Assembly (NCBI GenBank): GCA_025677825.1
Contig: JAIXMO010000049.1
Span: 1-64,000 of the forward strand
Source of the DNA: Helicostylum pulchrum
Taxonomy: Eukaryota > Mucoromycota > Mucoromycetes > Mucorales > Mucoraceae
Direction: 5' to 3'
Length of the DNA: 64,000 nt
The position numbers were made by a program, and so were the translations under genes. Of this stretch, positions 37,484 to 49,910 are shown piece by piece. The notes under the pieces are model-generated. The model did not search any database, was not told where the DNA came from, and saw nothing but the letters and a program-made list of their open reading frames with translations. Every line of letters begins with the position of its first letter. The first letter of the stretch is position 1.

Positions 37484-39975
37484 TTAACTGGTACGAAATA
37501 AAACTGTTAATAAAGATCTAAATTGTTGAAACGCAACTTCTACTTCTTGTGGTACAACCCCAGTAATGGGTTCAGAAGTAGGTAATGGAGTATAAAGGTC
37601 GGGCTTCTTTGGAAGTAAAAATTCAATGTTACGCATACCTCCTCCGCCCATACTCTCTCGATCCAGCCCTTCGTTTTGAACTCGTTTGCCACTGCGTGAA
37701 TTCTCAATAAGGAATCCCTTTATAGATTTCATCACCACTTGGCCGCGCTTTTGAAGCCAGTTGAATTCTTTTTGCTCGTTGAAGCGGTCAGGTAATAATA
37801 AGAGTGGGATCGATAAGGACGAAATGTCGTATTGTGTAGTCATTTTTAAAATATTGCGAAGGCCTAGTATTAATGGATGGCGATTTGATAACTCGTTTGT
37901 TAATACGGCTACACAGAAAGAAAGAAGAATTTTTTTTTTTAATACACATATAAAAAAAAAGAGCTTTCAATTTTTTACCTGTATTATCAATCACCAAGTG
38001 AAATACTACTTGTGTACTAGGTAAATTAGAATGCTTGGTAACAAAGAACGATCCTTCTACTAACCCACCACGTTCTTCAAAATCCTGTTCAATCACGGTC
38101 AATTGCGACTCGATATTGGTAAAATGAAACTCTGTCGATTGCTGGCACCTATTAAACAAGGCTTTATTACTTGATTTACCCAACTTGTACTGTCTCCAAC
38201 CGTTCTTTTTCTTTGTCAGTTCAGTTAATTCGACCAATACGATGATGGCAGTTAAATGGCTAGTGTATAATTTAGTAGCTGTTTCGGCTCGATACGCCAT
38301 TTCACGTGGAGGGTCATACACAGGGTGAAATATCTCGGTAGATTCATCGGTCACCAGTAACCGCAAGTTGTGCGAAGATTTGATTTGTGTGGTACCCATC
38401 ATGATGGTAAATGATTCCACTAACTGAGGCACGTTCTGTTGAATCAATCGAGCATCGTTTTCGTCGTGTTCTATACCTAAATTCTCCATGGCCTTGCCAA
38501 GCCAGCCTCCCAATTTCTTCATGGACGACAAGTTGGTGTTCTCCATATTTTGCTTTTGCTGTTGCAAGAAAGAAATGGGGTTCCAGCTCTTGGTAGATGT
38601 GTTGTTGCTTTGTTTACCTGTACTCATGATATTTAAAAACGTAGGTGTAGTAGAGAACCTTTGTAACGAATGGCGTCTATCGCTGTTACGAACAGAAAGT
38701 GGAGGAGACGCAGTGATGTTAGGACGAGGGACTTGACTTAGTGAATGCGATCGACGATAAGGCGTGCTGGTGGAACTAGCAGGTGGTGGTGGTTGTGGTT
38801 TGCTCGTCTTTTGGTCTAGGATATAAGCATCGACTTTGCTCGAGCTTTCTAGTAATAAACCAATTGCGGTCTCCATGTTTTGGTTACCGAGTACAAGTGC
38901 AGCTTCGGCTTGCTCTTTCGCAAACCCCATCTCCTGAATGTTTTTAACGGTCTTTTGAAACTCGAGCGAGTTGGTTGAGGTAGACGAGTCCATGGAATCT
39001 GGTGAAGATGTAGTACGGACCAAAGTATTGGTGTCGTTTGTGGTGGTAGGTGGTAGCTGAATGGAGCCTAAACTACTTGCTAAAGAACCTGTGCGAGGAC
39101 GAGTCGGGTTACTGCTTTCGTTACTGGCTACGCTGCCATTGGTTGGAGGGTCCCACTGACGTACACGGCCGGCAGCTACAGCTACAATCTCTTTGCCGTC
39201 TAATTTAGACATGGCTAAAGCGTCCTGCTGCTTTTCATCGGACATGTTTGATAATCTGGACTGGTATTCACGGTATAATTCAATCACGAATTCTCGGTAC
39301 TCGTTGCGTTGGGTTTGTTGGGTTTGTAAAATATCGGATTGCCAAGTCGCTTGGAATATCTCGGTTTCTTCCACTTGACGCGTAAAGATGGTTGTCATGT
39401 TGTTGTTGGGCGATTGAGGTATATTGGGGGAACTGCTGGATTCTATCTCTAACGCATGTCTTTCTTGCATTACAAGTAATTCATCTTGGAACTTTTTAGA
39501 CTGTTCTTGAATGGCAAAGGCGTAACTTTGTTCTAATTCCAAAAGTGTATCAAAGATAGTGGCGATAGGACAATGTACCAGAGTATGGTATGCGCGAGGA
39601 AAGATGTCCTATGTTTTTTTAAAAAAAAAGAGAGGTTATTATTATTCCTTTTGGTTGGGTGAAAAAGCTTTTTTTTTTTACTTCTTCTGGTTTATTGTTA
39701 TATTGAAGGGTATTTGATTGATATGCGTCCAAAAATAAATGTCGCAACTCCTTTTTATCTGCAGGTTGTGGAGTAGAATCGGCATTTTGCAAAGTCATGG
39801 CGCATGTTAAAGTAGAATAGATGGAAGCAAATACGTGAGGTGGTAATGCATGTGTTTGAACGAGATGATGTACAAAGTCTTTTAGGTTTTGTCCTTTGTT
39901 GACATTGACTATAAGGTTTTTATTGTCAAGACAAGGTAACTCTACTTTGGCTTCAAAAGAGTTTGTTGCCAACAT
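37484..39975 (-). CDS. FERRY complex subunit 3 / C12orf4-like protein with a UBA-like segment
   Basis: Three exons: 39975-39682, 39608-37979 and 37908-37484; 782 residues. The human homologue (C12orf4, FERRY3) belongs to a Rab5 effector complex linking mRNAs to early endosomes; that role is extrapolated. Seen: FPRAYHTLVHCPIATIFDTL, a Glu/Gln-rich coiled-coil (LELEQSYAFAIQEQSKKFQD), FQATWQSDILQTQQTQRNEY, a UBA-like segment (NIQEMGFAKEQAEAALVLGN, METAIGLLLES), a long Ser/Pro/Thr-rich insert, then the conserved C-terminal half (NLRLLVTDESTEIF, ATKLYTSHLTAIIVLVELTE, THPLILGLRNILK-like block RHPLILGLRNILK, LSIPLLLLPDR). Family recognition rests on this C-terminal half and the YHTLVHCP block from memory. 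The protein is longer than human C12orf4 because of the disordered insert. Confidence 0.7.
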
Positions 39976-40281
39976 GAAGGTGTGTGTGTGTGTGTGTGTG
40001 TGTACTTGGACAAAAAAAAAAAAGGAGTTAAAAAATAGGCAGTCGATTGCATTTTACCACCAAAATCCGTTTGGCCGCTTTTTTTCATTGGTTAAAGCCC
40101 ATTTTGGAAACATTGCCTTCAAGATTTTTTATTAAACATGCACTTTTGATATTCATGGTAATAGTGAAACAGTAAAAGCTAGTTCTTACTTTTGAGTTCA
40201 AACCGCTCATATGATAATGTTGTATTACATATATCGCGAATGTATACTTATAGCGTTCGATGTAAGTCATAGTACCCGTTG

Positions 40282-40312
<31 letters not shown>

Positions 40313-41161
40313 TGACCATTATAGGTGATATGTAGTAGGGCTGTTTACTGATGTGATATTATTTATTTGTTTCATAGATATGTCACGCTTTTTTTTGGAT
40401 CGACCGTGCAAGTAGAAGAATTCCCCCTAAATATTTTGTTATAACTCTCGCACTGATTCTTTTTTTCTCGTGTAATGGGCCTCGTAAAAGATGCGATTAA
40501 ACAGGAAATAAAGACCTATTGTTGTGATCCTTCTACACGCGATTTCTTTATGTCTATTACGATACGATTAAAAAGTGAAAATAAAAAAAAGGGGGAGATG
40601 ATTCCCCTTGATAAAGTATGGAATACTACTAATATGTCTTTTGTGTGTGTTACAACTGTTTAAAAGTAACCAGATCTAGTAAAGGAGAGAGAGAGAAGGG
40701 TGGCTGAGAACAAGATTTTTGTCAAAAATCGATTTTTTGGTACTTGTTACACTAGCGTTATGCGCACTCTTTTCTTTCTTTGTGTGCACACAGGAGAAGA
40801 CGAAATACACGTGTGTTAAACAAGACTGTTATGCAAACAATTGTTGATTATAAAATATAATATGTATGACCAAAAAAGGGGGGAAGAAGGAGTTTTTTAT
40901 TTTGGGGGGTGGGTGCGCAAAAAGAAGAGGAGTAAAAAATTTTGTTATTAAAATTAGAACCTTATTATATATAAATATATATATATAAATGGGGGGTGTT
41001 GTCAAAAAAGAAAAAAAAGGGGGGAGGGGGAGTTTTACATAAAAGGAGATAGTAATAATAATAATAAATATTAACGGACGAACGGAGATTTGTGCTCCGA
41101 TTTCGAAAATGGTATATAAAGGAAAGACAAAAAAAAAAGCAAAAAAATAGATAAAAATAAA
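39976..41161. other. Intergenic, about 1.2 kb, with (GT)n and poly(A) runs
   Basis: A (TG)n microsatellite at about 39981-40002 starts immediately upstream of the FERRY3-like ATG, and an A30 run lies near 40280-40310. The 62-codon plus frame at 40475-40663 begins MGLVKDAIKQEIKTYCCDPS. It has no recognised domain, but its first 40 codons are less A/T-driven than the neighbourhood; I leave it as an unsupported small ORF. G-rich runs occur near 40880-41035 just upstream of the cyclin. Confidence 0.5.
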
Positions 41162-41821
41162 ATGACACTTTTAAATATAACAAATCCAATTCAATTAGCA
41201 GAGATATGCGCAACGATTATACCGTGTATATGGGCAGGAACATTTAAACGACAATTATTAAACCCTAAACGACATCAAACATTTAAACTGTTTGTTCAAA
41301 AAGTACTGAAATCGACACAGATATCGACCAGTTGTATATTATTATCACTCTATTACATTTATAAATTACGATTAGCATACCCATCAATACGTGCATCTAT
41401 TGGAAGTGAAGTACGACTATTTACGACATCACTAGTACTAGCAAACAAGTACTTGGATGATAATACATTTGCAAATAAAACATGGAGTCAAGTATCGAGT
41501 ATACCTATTACTGAATTAAATATAATGGAAATGGAGTTTTTATCAGCATTAAATTTTACAATTCATATATCACAAACACAATTTTACGATTGGATTTATA
41601 AGTGTCAGCAGTGGTGGAATTTATTGTCATCTATACCAACAATTACTACTCCTACTCACCACTATCAACCACAAAAGAGGAATTGTGATTTTATAGAAGA
41701 AGGTCAGAAAAAGAAATTCTTGTCCTCTATTGATTATTATTCAAATGTAAATGTAAAACCCATTTTGAGCTGGTCCTCATCTGTATCTGCTCTTTCCTCC
41801 TCAAGGTATAATAACACATAG
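41162..41821 (+). CDS. Pho80/PCL-type cyclin
   Basis: Single exon, 219 residues. A cyclin-box protein of the Pho80/Pcl branch, which partners a Pho85-like kinase in phosphate, glycogen and polarity control. Seen: RHQTFKLFVQKVLKSTQIST (helix 1), CILLSLYYIYKLRLAYPSIR, RLFTTSLVLANKYLDDNTFA (the LANKYLDD signature), NKTWSQVSSIPITELNIMEM and FLSALNFTIHISQTQFYDWI. The LxxANKYLxDxxxxNxxWxxVS and ELxxMExEFLxxLxF arrangement is diagnostic of the family. The last ~50 residues are divergent and Ser-rich. A TATATAAA-like element lies about 60 bp upstream of the ATG. The specific paralogue cannot be named. Confidence 0.88.
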   Translation: MTLLNITNPIQLAEICATIIPCIWAGTFKRQLLNPKRHQTFKLFVQKVLKSTQISTSCILLSLYYIYKLRLAYPSIRASIGSEVRLFTTSLVLANKYLDDNTFANKTWSQVSSIPITELNIMEMEFLSALNFTIHISQTQFYDWIYKCQQWWNLLSSIPTITTPTHHYQPQKRNCDFIEEGQKKKFLSSIDYYSNVNVKPILSWSSSVSALSSSRYNNT

Positions 41822-42017
41822 AATCGCATTCTCCCCTAAATAAATAAAATCATTGTTGTACATATATAAAAGAATTGTGATCGACATTCTGGGCTCTTTT
41901 TTGTCTTGCACGTGTACACCTGACTCTCTGTAAAAAAAGCGGGAAATAATGAAATTATGAAACTTGTGCAACCCCTAAAAAAAATGTAGTGTTACCATTC
42001 CTTTGAGAATATTTTAT

Positions 42018-43543
42018 TTAAGCTAATAATTCATTAGGGTTTCTAATATAATGATCAATACGATGAAGGAATGTCTTTGCCTTTTCATTATTGTTAATCT
42101 TTTCTCCTCCGTCTAATCTAATTTCAACTGTACGTGATAATTTACTTGTAGGCTTTCTTTCTCCTGCAAGATAACCAATCAAATCAACTTGACTATTTAC
42201 CCTTGTCTTTTTATCTTGAACACTTAATACATAAGGTTTAGACGTTTGATAAGAATCTGTAATGAAGTCATAAGTAGGCTCAGCTAAATTGAACACCCTA
42301 CTCCCAAAAAAAAAAAATTTATTTAGTATTTCTTTTTTCTTTTTTTAAAACTCCACCCCCTTACTTTACCTAAATTGTTCTCCATCACCAATAACACTAG
42401 CCTTCTTATTTGTTACATCTTGTGCAGCATACTTGGCTGCCTTGGCAATAAATTCATTGACTACACACATGTATATTTAGTATTATTATTATGTAATCAG
42501 TCACATTCAATTATATTTGTCTTACCGTTCAAGTTGCGTTCAAGGTGGTCAATCTTGATATCTTTACTAATAAAAGTAGGAATGACTTGCTTCTTTTCTA
42601 CCTTCTTTACTTGAGCAAATACAATTTGATCACGAGGAGGAGCAATACTAAGAGTGGGTTTAGGTGCTGGCTTAGGCTTGATTAAACCAAGATGAGCTAA
42701 AACATCTCCTTTCAAAATACGACCTCCGTTACCAGATGCCTTGATACTACCAAGATCCTTAATACCATACTTTAATACCATACTCTGAACTGCAGGGGAT
42801 AAAGGTTTTTTCAGTTGACTCGTATCCATATCATGGTGAGAAATAGGTGCAATCGTAGGTTGAGGAGTAACAGCTTCTTCTTTTTTTTTTGTTAAAAGGG
42901 TAAGTTTATCTCTACTCTTTCTTTTTTTTTTTCTTTTTTTTTTTTGATCTGTTTTCAATCTCCTTACCTTTCTTTTCTGATGCAGGTGCAGGTGCTGCTG
43001 CTGCTGCTTCTTCCTCAGCAGGAATTTCAACAGAAGAAATATCATCACCTTCTTCCGCTAAAAGAGCAATTAAACTATTGACAGCTCCTTTACCTCCATC
43101 TTTAAGCTATATATATATACATATATATTTAGTTCTGTCCCTCTTTCTTTTTTTTTTTTTTGTGTTTGCGCTTACAACAATTTTAGCCAAAATACCATCT
43201 TCAGGGGCCTCAACATCAATTTGAGCTTTATCGGTCTCAAGTTCTAACAAGATATCTCCAGCAGCAAAAGAATCTCCTTCTTTCAACTTCCAATGATGAA
43301 TAGTACCTTCAGTCATTGTAGGACTCATGGCAGGTAAGTTCAAACGAGTAATAGCATAACTAGAAGCAGAGGTATGGAAACCTATTCATGTAACGTCAAT
43401 AAAACATTCTTTTTTTTTTCCATCTCTTTTTCTTTTTTAAGCTGCAGTAAAAAAAAAAGGGGGTAGGGTACTGTTCTTTTTTGGTATTTACCTAAAGTAC
43501 TCGTCTTGGTGACTTGAGTTAATTTAGCAGCTACACGATGCAT
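42018..43543 (-). CDS. Pyruvate dehydrogenase complex E3-binding protein (Pdx1/protein X)
   Basis: Six exons: 43543-43492, 43381-43176, 43106-42968, 42879-42526, 42460-42370 and 42297-42018; 373 residues. It docks dihydrolipoamide dehydrogenase (E3) onto the mitochondrial PDH core. Seen: a basic presequence (MHRVAAKLTQVTKTST); a lipoyl domain, INLPAMSPTMTEG-type (RLNLPAMSPTMTEGTIHHWK), with the lipoylation site ELETDKAQIDVEAPEDGILA; an Ala/Glu/Pro hinge; a peripheral subunit-binding domain (LSPAVQSMVLKYGIKDLGSI, GNGGRILKGDVLAHL); and a short C-terminal region (about 120 residues). The E2 catalytic domain with its HXXXDG motif is absent, and the total length is well below E2, so this is Pdx1 rather than Lat1. 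Exon phases all agree. Confidence 0.9.
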
Positions 43544-46100
43544 GTTGTTTTTTTAAAAAAAAAAAAGAAAAAGATACAAGTGTAGGCGGGAATACCGATA
43601 ATAATTACGGGATAAAAAAAAAAGAAAAAAAAAAAAAAAGAGGCGATGGCCCCGGAGCTGTGACTGGTTGAAATGTTGGGTGTAATCTTTTATGTTTTTA
43701 CTTTTTTAGAAGGTCTATATGTTGATATCTGTTTGTTGGGTGAAACATCTCTTTTTATTAGTTTTTGTATGGTTTTTCCGTGTATTTAATAAATATACGT
43801 GTAATAATATACGCATAAAAAAAATAAAAAAAATAAAAAAGGTTTTTTTTTGTATATCCTATCTTTTCGGACTAGTGGCTTATAAGTTAACAGATAAGTA
43901 ACTAATTCATAGTGCAGAAAGAAATATTTAACTGCATAATATATTTGACACTTGGCTGTAATCTCTACAATTGTTTATTCTGTATTTATGCGCCACTTGA
44001 ACAAGTTTCGGTAAACATCTAAATATAATTTGAGAGAGAATAAAGAGACGAGAGAGAGGAGGTATCATGTGGCTTCTTTTAAATGCATTGCTTGGCATAT
44101 CAAAAGAATCGAAACACTCGTTAATTTTCATGTTACTAAACAAGGAAATTAACTTATTCTCTGGATTCTGCGTTAAGCATTTTATTCCAAACTTTGCGTT
44201 CCCAGAGTAATTTATAGTGTTTTAGTCCAATCTCATGTCGTACCCCCAATTATTCCCTTGAAAAAAGAAGAAAAAAAAAAAGTATGTGTGTGTACGTGTG
44301 TGTATGTAGTGAACCCAGATAAATGTTTTAGTCCTACTGTGATTACTAGTAGTTTTTCTATATATAAAAAAAGTGGGTTTTCTTTATAACAAAAATTGCT
44401 AAAAATGGTGCACGCGCAAAAGGAATATTCTTCAAAGGTTGAAATTGTTACAGAAATTATTTTGATAGTTAACCTTAAAAAAAGGGGGGAGGGAGGGGAA
44501 TCTCCCCCCTTGGATTTGACAGTTTCTTTTTTTTTGTTTTTTATTTGGTCAGGATAAATTAACTACAAGATGTACATAACACACATCTTTCTTTGACGCA
44601 TAATAAAAAAAAGGTTTGTACTTACATCATCTCAGATTATTTTTGGGAAAAAGACTAAAAATAATTCATCATTTTTATTGTGACCCTTACTTTTATCAGG
44701 CTTTTTTTTTTTTTTTTTTTTTTTTTTTTGAAAAAAGCTACTCGTGTTCAATTAAGGGATTGTACTGCATGAAAAGTATTGTAGATGATCAGTATCATGC
44801 TGTCTTGTACTACATTGATCATCTTTATTAAACCAACCTCAAAGGGATAATCACTCCCGCTTACTTTACTTGAAACAATTAACGTTTACATGCTATGCAG
44901 TCGTTTTTTTTTTGAGACTAAAATTAGGTAGACGACTCAGTAAATTAATTTCAAGTATGATAATCAAATGTATTGTAGTGTCACCCTTTGTTAAGAGTTT
45001 TTTTTTTTTTTTTTTGACAGGCTAAATGGTTAAATAGTGAATCTAGCCCTTGTTAAAGTACCCAAAATCGTATTTACTCTGCTCAAAACATGAATTATCA
45101 GACGCGTGCGTATGTGTGTCTTTTCTCTCCTTATCTCTAAAGTGATTTTATGCAAAATTCCTAGAGACGTCAAATAGTGGGCTGTAAAGGTTTAATTTGG
45201 AGTAACTATAGTCGAGATATTTCTAGAATATTAAAGTTCTCTCATATGATTTAATTAAATAAGGAATGGTATAAACCATATTTCAGCCAATATTTACTCT
45301 TCTCTCTCCTCCCCCCCCCCAAATAATTGAAACGACAACATGCTTTTTTTCGATAGTATTCTTGCTTTACTATATTTAGTATAAAGTAAATACCTCAACC
45401 ACTTGGTCAGAATATTTATGTATGACAGGGAATATTTTTGAGCACGTTTTAGCGTTAGTGTTGGAGGGAGTGTGTGATCTAACTGAGTATTGGTCGCATA
45501 TCATTTAAATCCGTCCCCGCCTATTTCAATCATTACCTTAAAATTCGGGGGACTTTTTTTATTTTTTTTGTTCGTAACTACTGACAAAAAAAAGTACAAC
45601 GAAAATATCTATTCCTGACTCTAATCTATAACTACTACAAAACGTTGATTTTTAGCGTGTGGAACCAGTTATTACTGTTTACATTTTTGACAACGAAAAT
45701 ATCTATTAAGGTTTTTTTTGCTCAAAACAAAAAGTAGGATAGTTCTCCTAAAAAAAAAAGTATTTTACATGCAGTGTTCATAGTGTACCTAATATGTGGA
45801 TATACTTGGAACTTTTTTTTTTATTACCGAATATCAATCAGGAGATAACAATCCCTTGAGGGAGTTTGTAAGGAGAGAAACAAGATTTTTTTTTTTTTTT
45901 TTTTTTTGCTTTTGTTTGTATGTACTTGCACAATAAAAATGCGTGTTAACGTTCTAAAAAGGCGTTTATCAGTAAGTAAGTGGCAAGAAATATAAAACCT
46001 CTTCATCTGTGTAATCTCAATATTGGCGTACTGCAATACCCCCCCCCCCCCCCTCTTTATGACGCATTTGAATTGCTTGATATATCAAATCAGCCGAATA
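43544..46100. other. Intergenic, about 2.6 kb, repeats but no gene
   Basis: Spacer with many A/T homopolymers (T run of about 28 near 44702-44729; T17-19 near 44999-45017 and 45888-45907) and C runs (45311-45320; C15 at 46039-46053). A perfect 10-bp inverted repeat, AAGGGGGGAG / CTCCCCCCTT, lies at 44482-44491 and 44502-44511. The 18-mer ACAACGAAAATATCTATT occurs twice in direct orientation, near 45596-45613 and 45690-45707. Small frames (43928-44143, 44616-44831, 45824-46036) carry no domain. Confidence 0.55.
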
Positions 46101-46127
46101 CTGTATTTCCACTCTCAATTGGACAGA
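46101..46127 (+). repeat. Left terminal inverted repeat, 27 bp
   Basis: Starts CTGTATTTCC; exact reverse complement of 51717-51743. It sits inside a chance frame, about 50 bp right of a C15 run. Confidence 0.85.
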
Positions 46128-46854
46128 TTTTTTTGAAAATCAATTGGTCATTTGTTATAGATTTATTTTGGACCCTTTTTTTCCTTTAATCATTAAGCGC
46201 CGAGAAAATTATGCCTCCTTCCGAGGTAATATTTTTGTGTCTAGTTATCTGTGTATTGCAGAAATGTATATTTAGAAAGAGTTTTTTTTTTCTTTCGTTG
46301 CAATATTAATATTTTACGGCAACAAAAAACCTCTATTGACCATATTGCATAAAGCATTTTGACAACATCTCTTCAATGCCATTGTATCATAGTACATCTA
46401 AATTTGGGACCAGAAACATTGAACTTTTAGGAATGTTTTAATACTTTTTATATATTTATACGCATGCCTTGTATATGTGTGCTTTATTTAAGATGAACTG
46501 TAAATTTGCACTGGGTTCGTACCGCTGCACCTAAAAACGTATGTACTTTTTATCATTCCAACTACTACCATAAATTGCTTACGATCAGAATAGTTGTCAA
46601 TGAACAAAAGTAACAGCAAAAAAAGAAATAAAAAGGTGTAAATCTTTCCTCTTTCTTTCTTTATTCATAGTTTTTCAAATAATAAACAAATCGATTTAAA
46701 TCATTGTACTAAAAAGTAAAATGAAGAAATCACGGCCAAAAATGATTAACTAATGTATTTGGAACAAATAGTAAATAGACCACATCACTAAATAGACGCC
46801 CTATTTTATCATTCTTTTTATTTATTAACTCTTTTTTTTTTTTTGAATTTTAGA

Positions 46855-49800
46855 AAAGAAACATAAAAAACACATCGTTTTACAAGGAGTATCAAGAGTA
46901 CTGGTACAGTAGAGATAGCACGGAATCACAAGAGAGAATTGCCAAAAGACATCGAAGAGCAGCAAAATCAAGTAACGAAGTAGCTTGTTATGCGTTTGAA
47001 GCAACTATTAACAAAGCAAGTTTTGGTAGAATAGAATGAAAATCTAAATTACTAATTACATAAAATAGGTAGCTGAAGCTAGCAGTAGTGTTGTCGGCAG
47101 TGCCACAGTTAATGAAGTATCTGGCGATGACGGAGCAAGTAGTAGCTCAACAGATCATGTTTCACGGGATACTAATGAGAAAGCTATTGAAGATCTTAAA
47201 GATCATACGTTTCATAAGTATGCTTGTTAAAATTTAAACTGATTTTTATTTTCTTTATTAACGTTTTTGTTGTTGTTGTTTTACACAGGTTAAGGGAGAA
47301 GTTTATCTTTCTGGACAAGGACTTGAAAGATATTAATAATGAAATTGTTCAAGTTGTCGCTGGACTTACAAAACTCCCCAACAAGTCTCTTTCTAATGCC
47401 TGCCGCTCGCTCATAAATGAACTATGTAGTTATACGTGACCATAGCGGGCGTTGTATGCGTGTGGGACCGGAGTCCAAATATAGATTTTGATTTTTATAG
47501 GAAAGAGCCATAGTTTTTCTTTTTTTCTTCTTTCTCTCTTTCCTTCGCTCAATATTTTGCTAGTATGATCAAAGAGCCCTACGAAGACTTAAATATGTAA
47601 AAAGCTAAACTTTATGCTTCTATAAAAGTATTTAACATTTTACTATTTTAGGTACAGACGAGATCGACCAGTTGATAGATGAATATTTTATCAAGACGAA
47701 GATAAACTCGTGGAAAGCAATCGATCTCATTACACACATCGCTGGACAAGTATCAATCGGTGATTTGGATAAGTTTACGAATGATTTTAATACGAACTTT
47801 GGTTGCTATTTTAGCTTCTCGGGATACGGAACCCCCTTCGACCAGAAGAAGAACGGTAACATCCCCCCGCTAGTATCCTTTCCACCAATGCGCCCCCCAT
47901 AACACCACACCAAGGCATTTTTGATCCCGTAAACTGTAACCAGAAAAAATTAATGCACGTACTCACCAAAAAACAATACCGCATTAAAGAAGATGGAAAG
48001 TCTGAAGCCGCGTTTTTGGAATATTATAAAGTCTGACGCTGCTACACTTATCATCACAGAGAGCAAAAATAGTGTATGTTATTTGTATTTAAACTTTTTC
48101 TTATGATTCCGCAGTAAAAACAAACGTTATTAATATTTAATTTTTTATTAAATTAGGACAAAACAGCGATATACACTTCAACTTTAGCAAACAGGGTTTT
48201 AGATGATAAGACCAGCCACATATCGCAGTCAGCTAACTCACCTCATACTGGTGAATCAAGCAACTCGACCAACTCAAGGGAATCAAGTACACGAAAAAGA
48301 CCTCAACCACCATTAACTCGATCAAAATAAAAAAAAAGAATCTAGGCTTACTTCTCAAGATTTTTATGGATTAAATTCAGCAGATGCTATGGCATTATTT
48401 GTTTTGAGAAAGTGAGTAATCCCGTATTTTAATACACAAAGTCTATTTATAATTCTAATACGTTGGTATTTTAGTGGCTATAATAATAAACTAAATTTGG
48501 CAACACCAAACTTGATACCACAACGTTTAGCTCCTGTCCTCGAAAGGACAATGGAACAAACCAATCTTAGCTTACCGATGGCTATGACACTTATCGAGCG
48601 AAACGTAATACTTGGATTAAAAATGCAAAGACCACAGACCAACTAAGTACACTCATAAACAGTTTACCTTTCGATAATAGCAGTATGATGTTCTTAAGAC
48701 TGGCAATGACAAAGCTCTCTGCTCTATGTTCAACAAATCTTCTTCAAATTGATCATCGTGAAAGCTGGTTCCGTGGAAATGTATACGCTGATGTATTCGA
48801 TGCTATATTCATGTTTGATGATCACATTTACAAGACAAAACGTGCTGAGCGCCATGCTAGTGTAATCAAAGCTTTGAAACGTTTGTGATCTATTTGCTAA
48901 TATATTAATAAGTCAATAAAATTGATAAAAGTAAAGCAAAGTGATTTTATTATTTGAAAGGAATAAGAATGGCTATTTATATAAATGAAAAGATTTCAAT
49001 GACAGTTGAATCAGATGATAGTAAAATAAGGAGTTGTGAATAACAAACGGACCGAGTTATTTGTAGTGAGCATATCACGATAAAGAATAAAAAACAGGTT
49101 CTATTTTGCGTAACAGTGTCACGGACATCTTTTATAAGGAAAATACACGCGGTATAGATTTACCTGTAGTAAATCTGTACTTGTCAAATAAAGCAGCAAA
49201 GCAGACTTCAAAATAGTAATCAAAAGGTATGAATATATAGCGTGTATATATCAGTTTGAAGTTGCTGGATAAAACCGAGAAGGATGTCAAGGTTGACCTT
49301 TTGTGCTATACTAAAAAATACAGTGATATCTTTTCGTGCGAAGATAAGGCTGGTGACGTCCAAAGTGATAGTGTTGAAGAAGATGTCGAGAAGGCTATTA
49401 AACTAAGAGAAAAGACCCTATTATACTGGAGAAGTATCTAATCTATAAGTGCACAGTTCTTTGGACTTTCACTAACTATTTATGGTTCCCGTATGCTCAG
49501 TGATGGAAAAATTATTCATTACAAGAAATGTACAGCCTCTATATCCACAACATTTGATCCAGATGCATCCCAAGCAGCTCACTTCCTTTTAGTGGTTTTG
49601 TCTCTCAGAAGAACATTACTCCTGAATTATAAAAAACTAAAAGCATTTGCTAATATCTGCGAAGCTGATTCCATCCAATTCTTAACTTCCAATTCAACTG
49701 ATGTACAGTATAGACCAGACTCAGAAAGTGATAGCAATGACTCGGAAAATGATAGCAATGAATCAGAACGTAGCGATCCAGGTTGGAAAGAACGTGAAAG

Positions 49801-49900
49801 ATTACGAAGGTTAAATGAAATGATAACAGAAGTCAAGGAAATGAGATTTGATGAAGATGTAATGACAGTTGATGACTGGGAGGAGCTTTTCTCGACTTGA
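46855..49900 (+). pseudogene. Broken multi-exon gene of unknown family inside the TIR-bounded element
   Basis: Coding-like blocks in order: KRNIKNTSFYKEYQEYWYSR (from about 46855), a 47-nt intron (GTAGAA...GGTAG), a Ser/Asp-rich block to DLKDHTFHK, a clean intron, LREKFIFLDKDLKDINNEIV (about 47290-47427), TDEIDQLIDEYFIKTKINSW (47654-47902), overlapping blocks in two frames around 47950-48075, DKTAIYTSTLANRVLDDKTS (48157-48330), a block ending ADAMALFVLRK, another starting NGYNNKLNLATP, then MMFLRLAMTKLSALCSTNLL (to 48888). The last blocks at 49256-49438 and 49442-49900 share one frame split by a TAA at 49439-49441, and end in an acidic Ser stretch (SDSNDSENDSNESERSDPGW) and DDWEELFST. Several joins need a frame change. 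I recognise no domain; it may belong to a lineage-expanded fungal family. Confidence 0.55.
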
Positions 49901-49910
49901 TTATTATTAT

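Noticed and set aside
39601..39690. Suspected frameshift between exons 1 and 2 of the FERRY3-like gene
   Set aside because: On recheck the exon boundaries 39682 and 39608 keep the frame and the total length is a multiple of three.
40475..40663. 62-codon ORF beginning MGLVKDAIKQEIK
   Set aside because: No family, no splice partner and a low-complexity second half. A small real protein cannot be excluded but is not supported.
44482..44511. 10-bp perfect inverted repeat of G and C runs as a terminator
   Set aside because: No adjacent gene ends here, and intrinsic hairpin terminators are not used by Pol II genes; kept only as a note in the spacer.
46500..46540. GGTTCGTACC resembling a tRNA T-arm
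   Set aside because: No acceptor or anticodon stem can be built around it.
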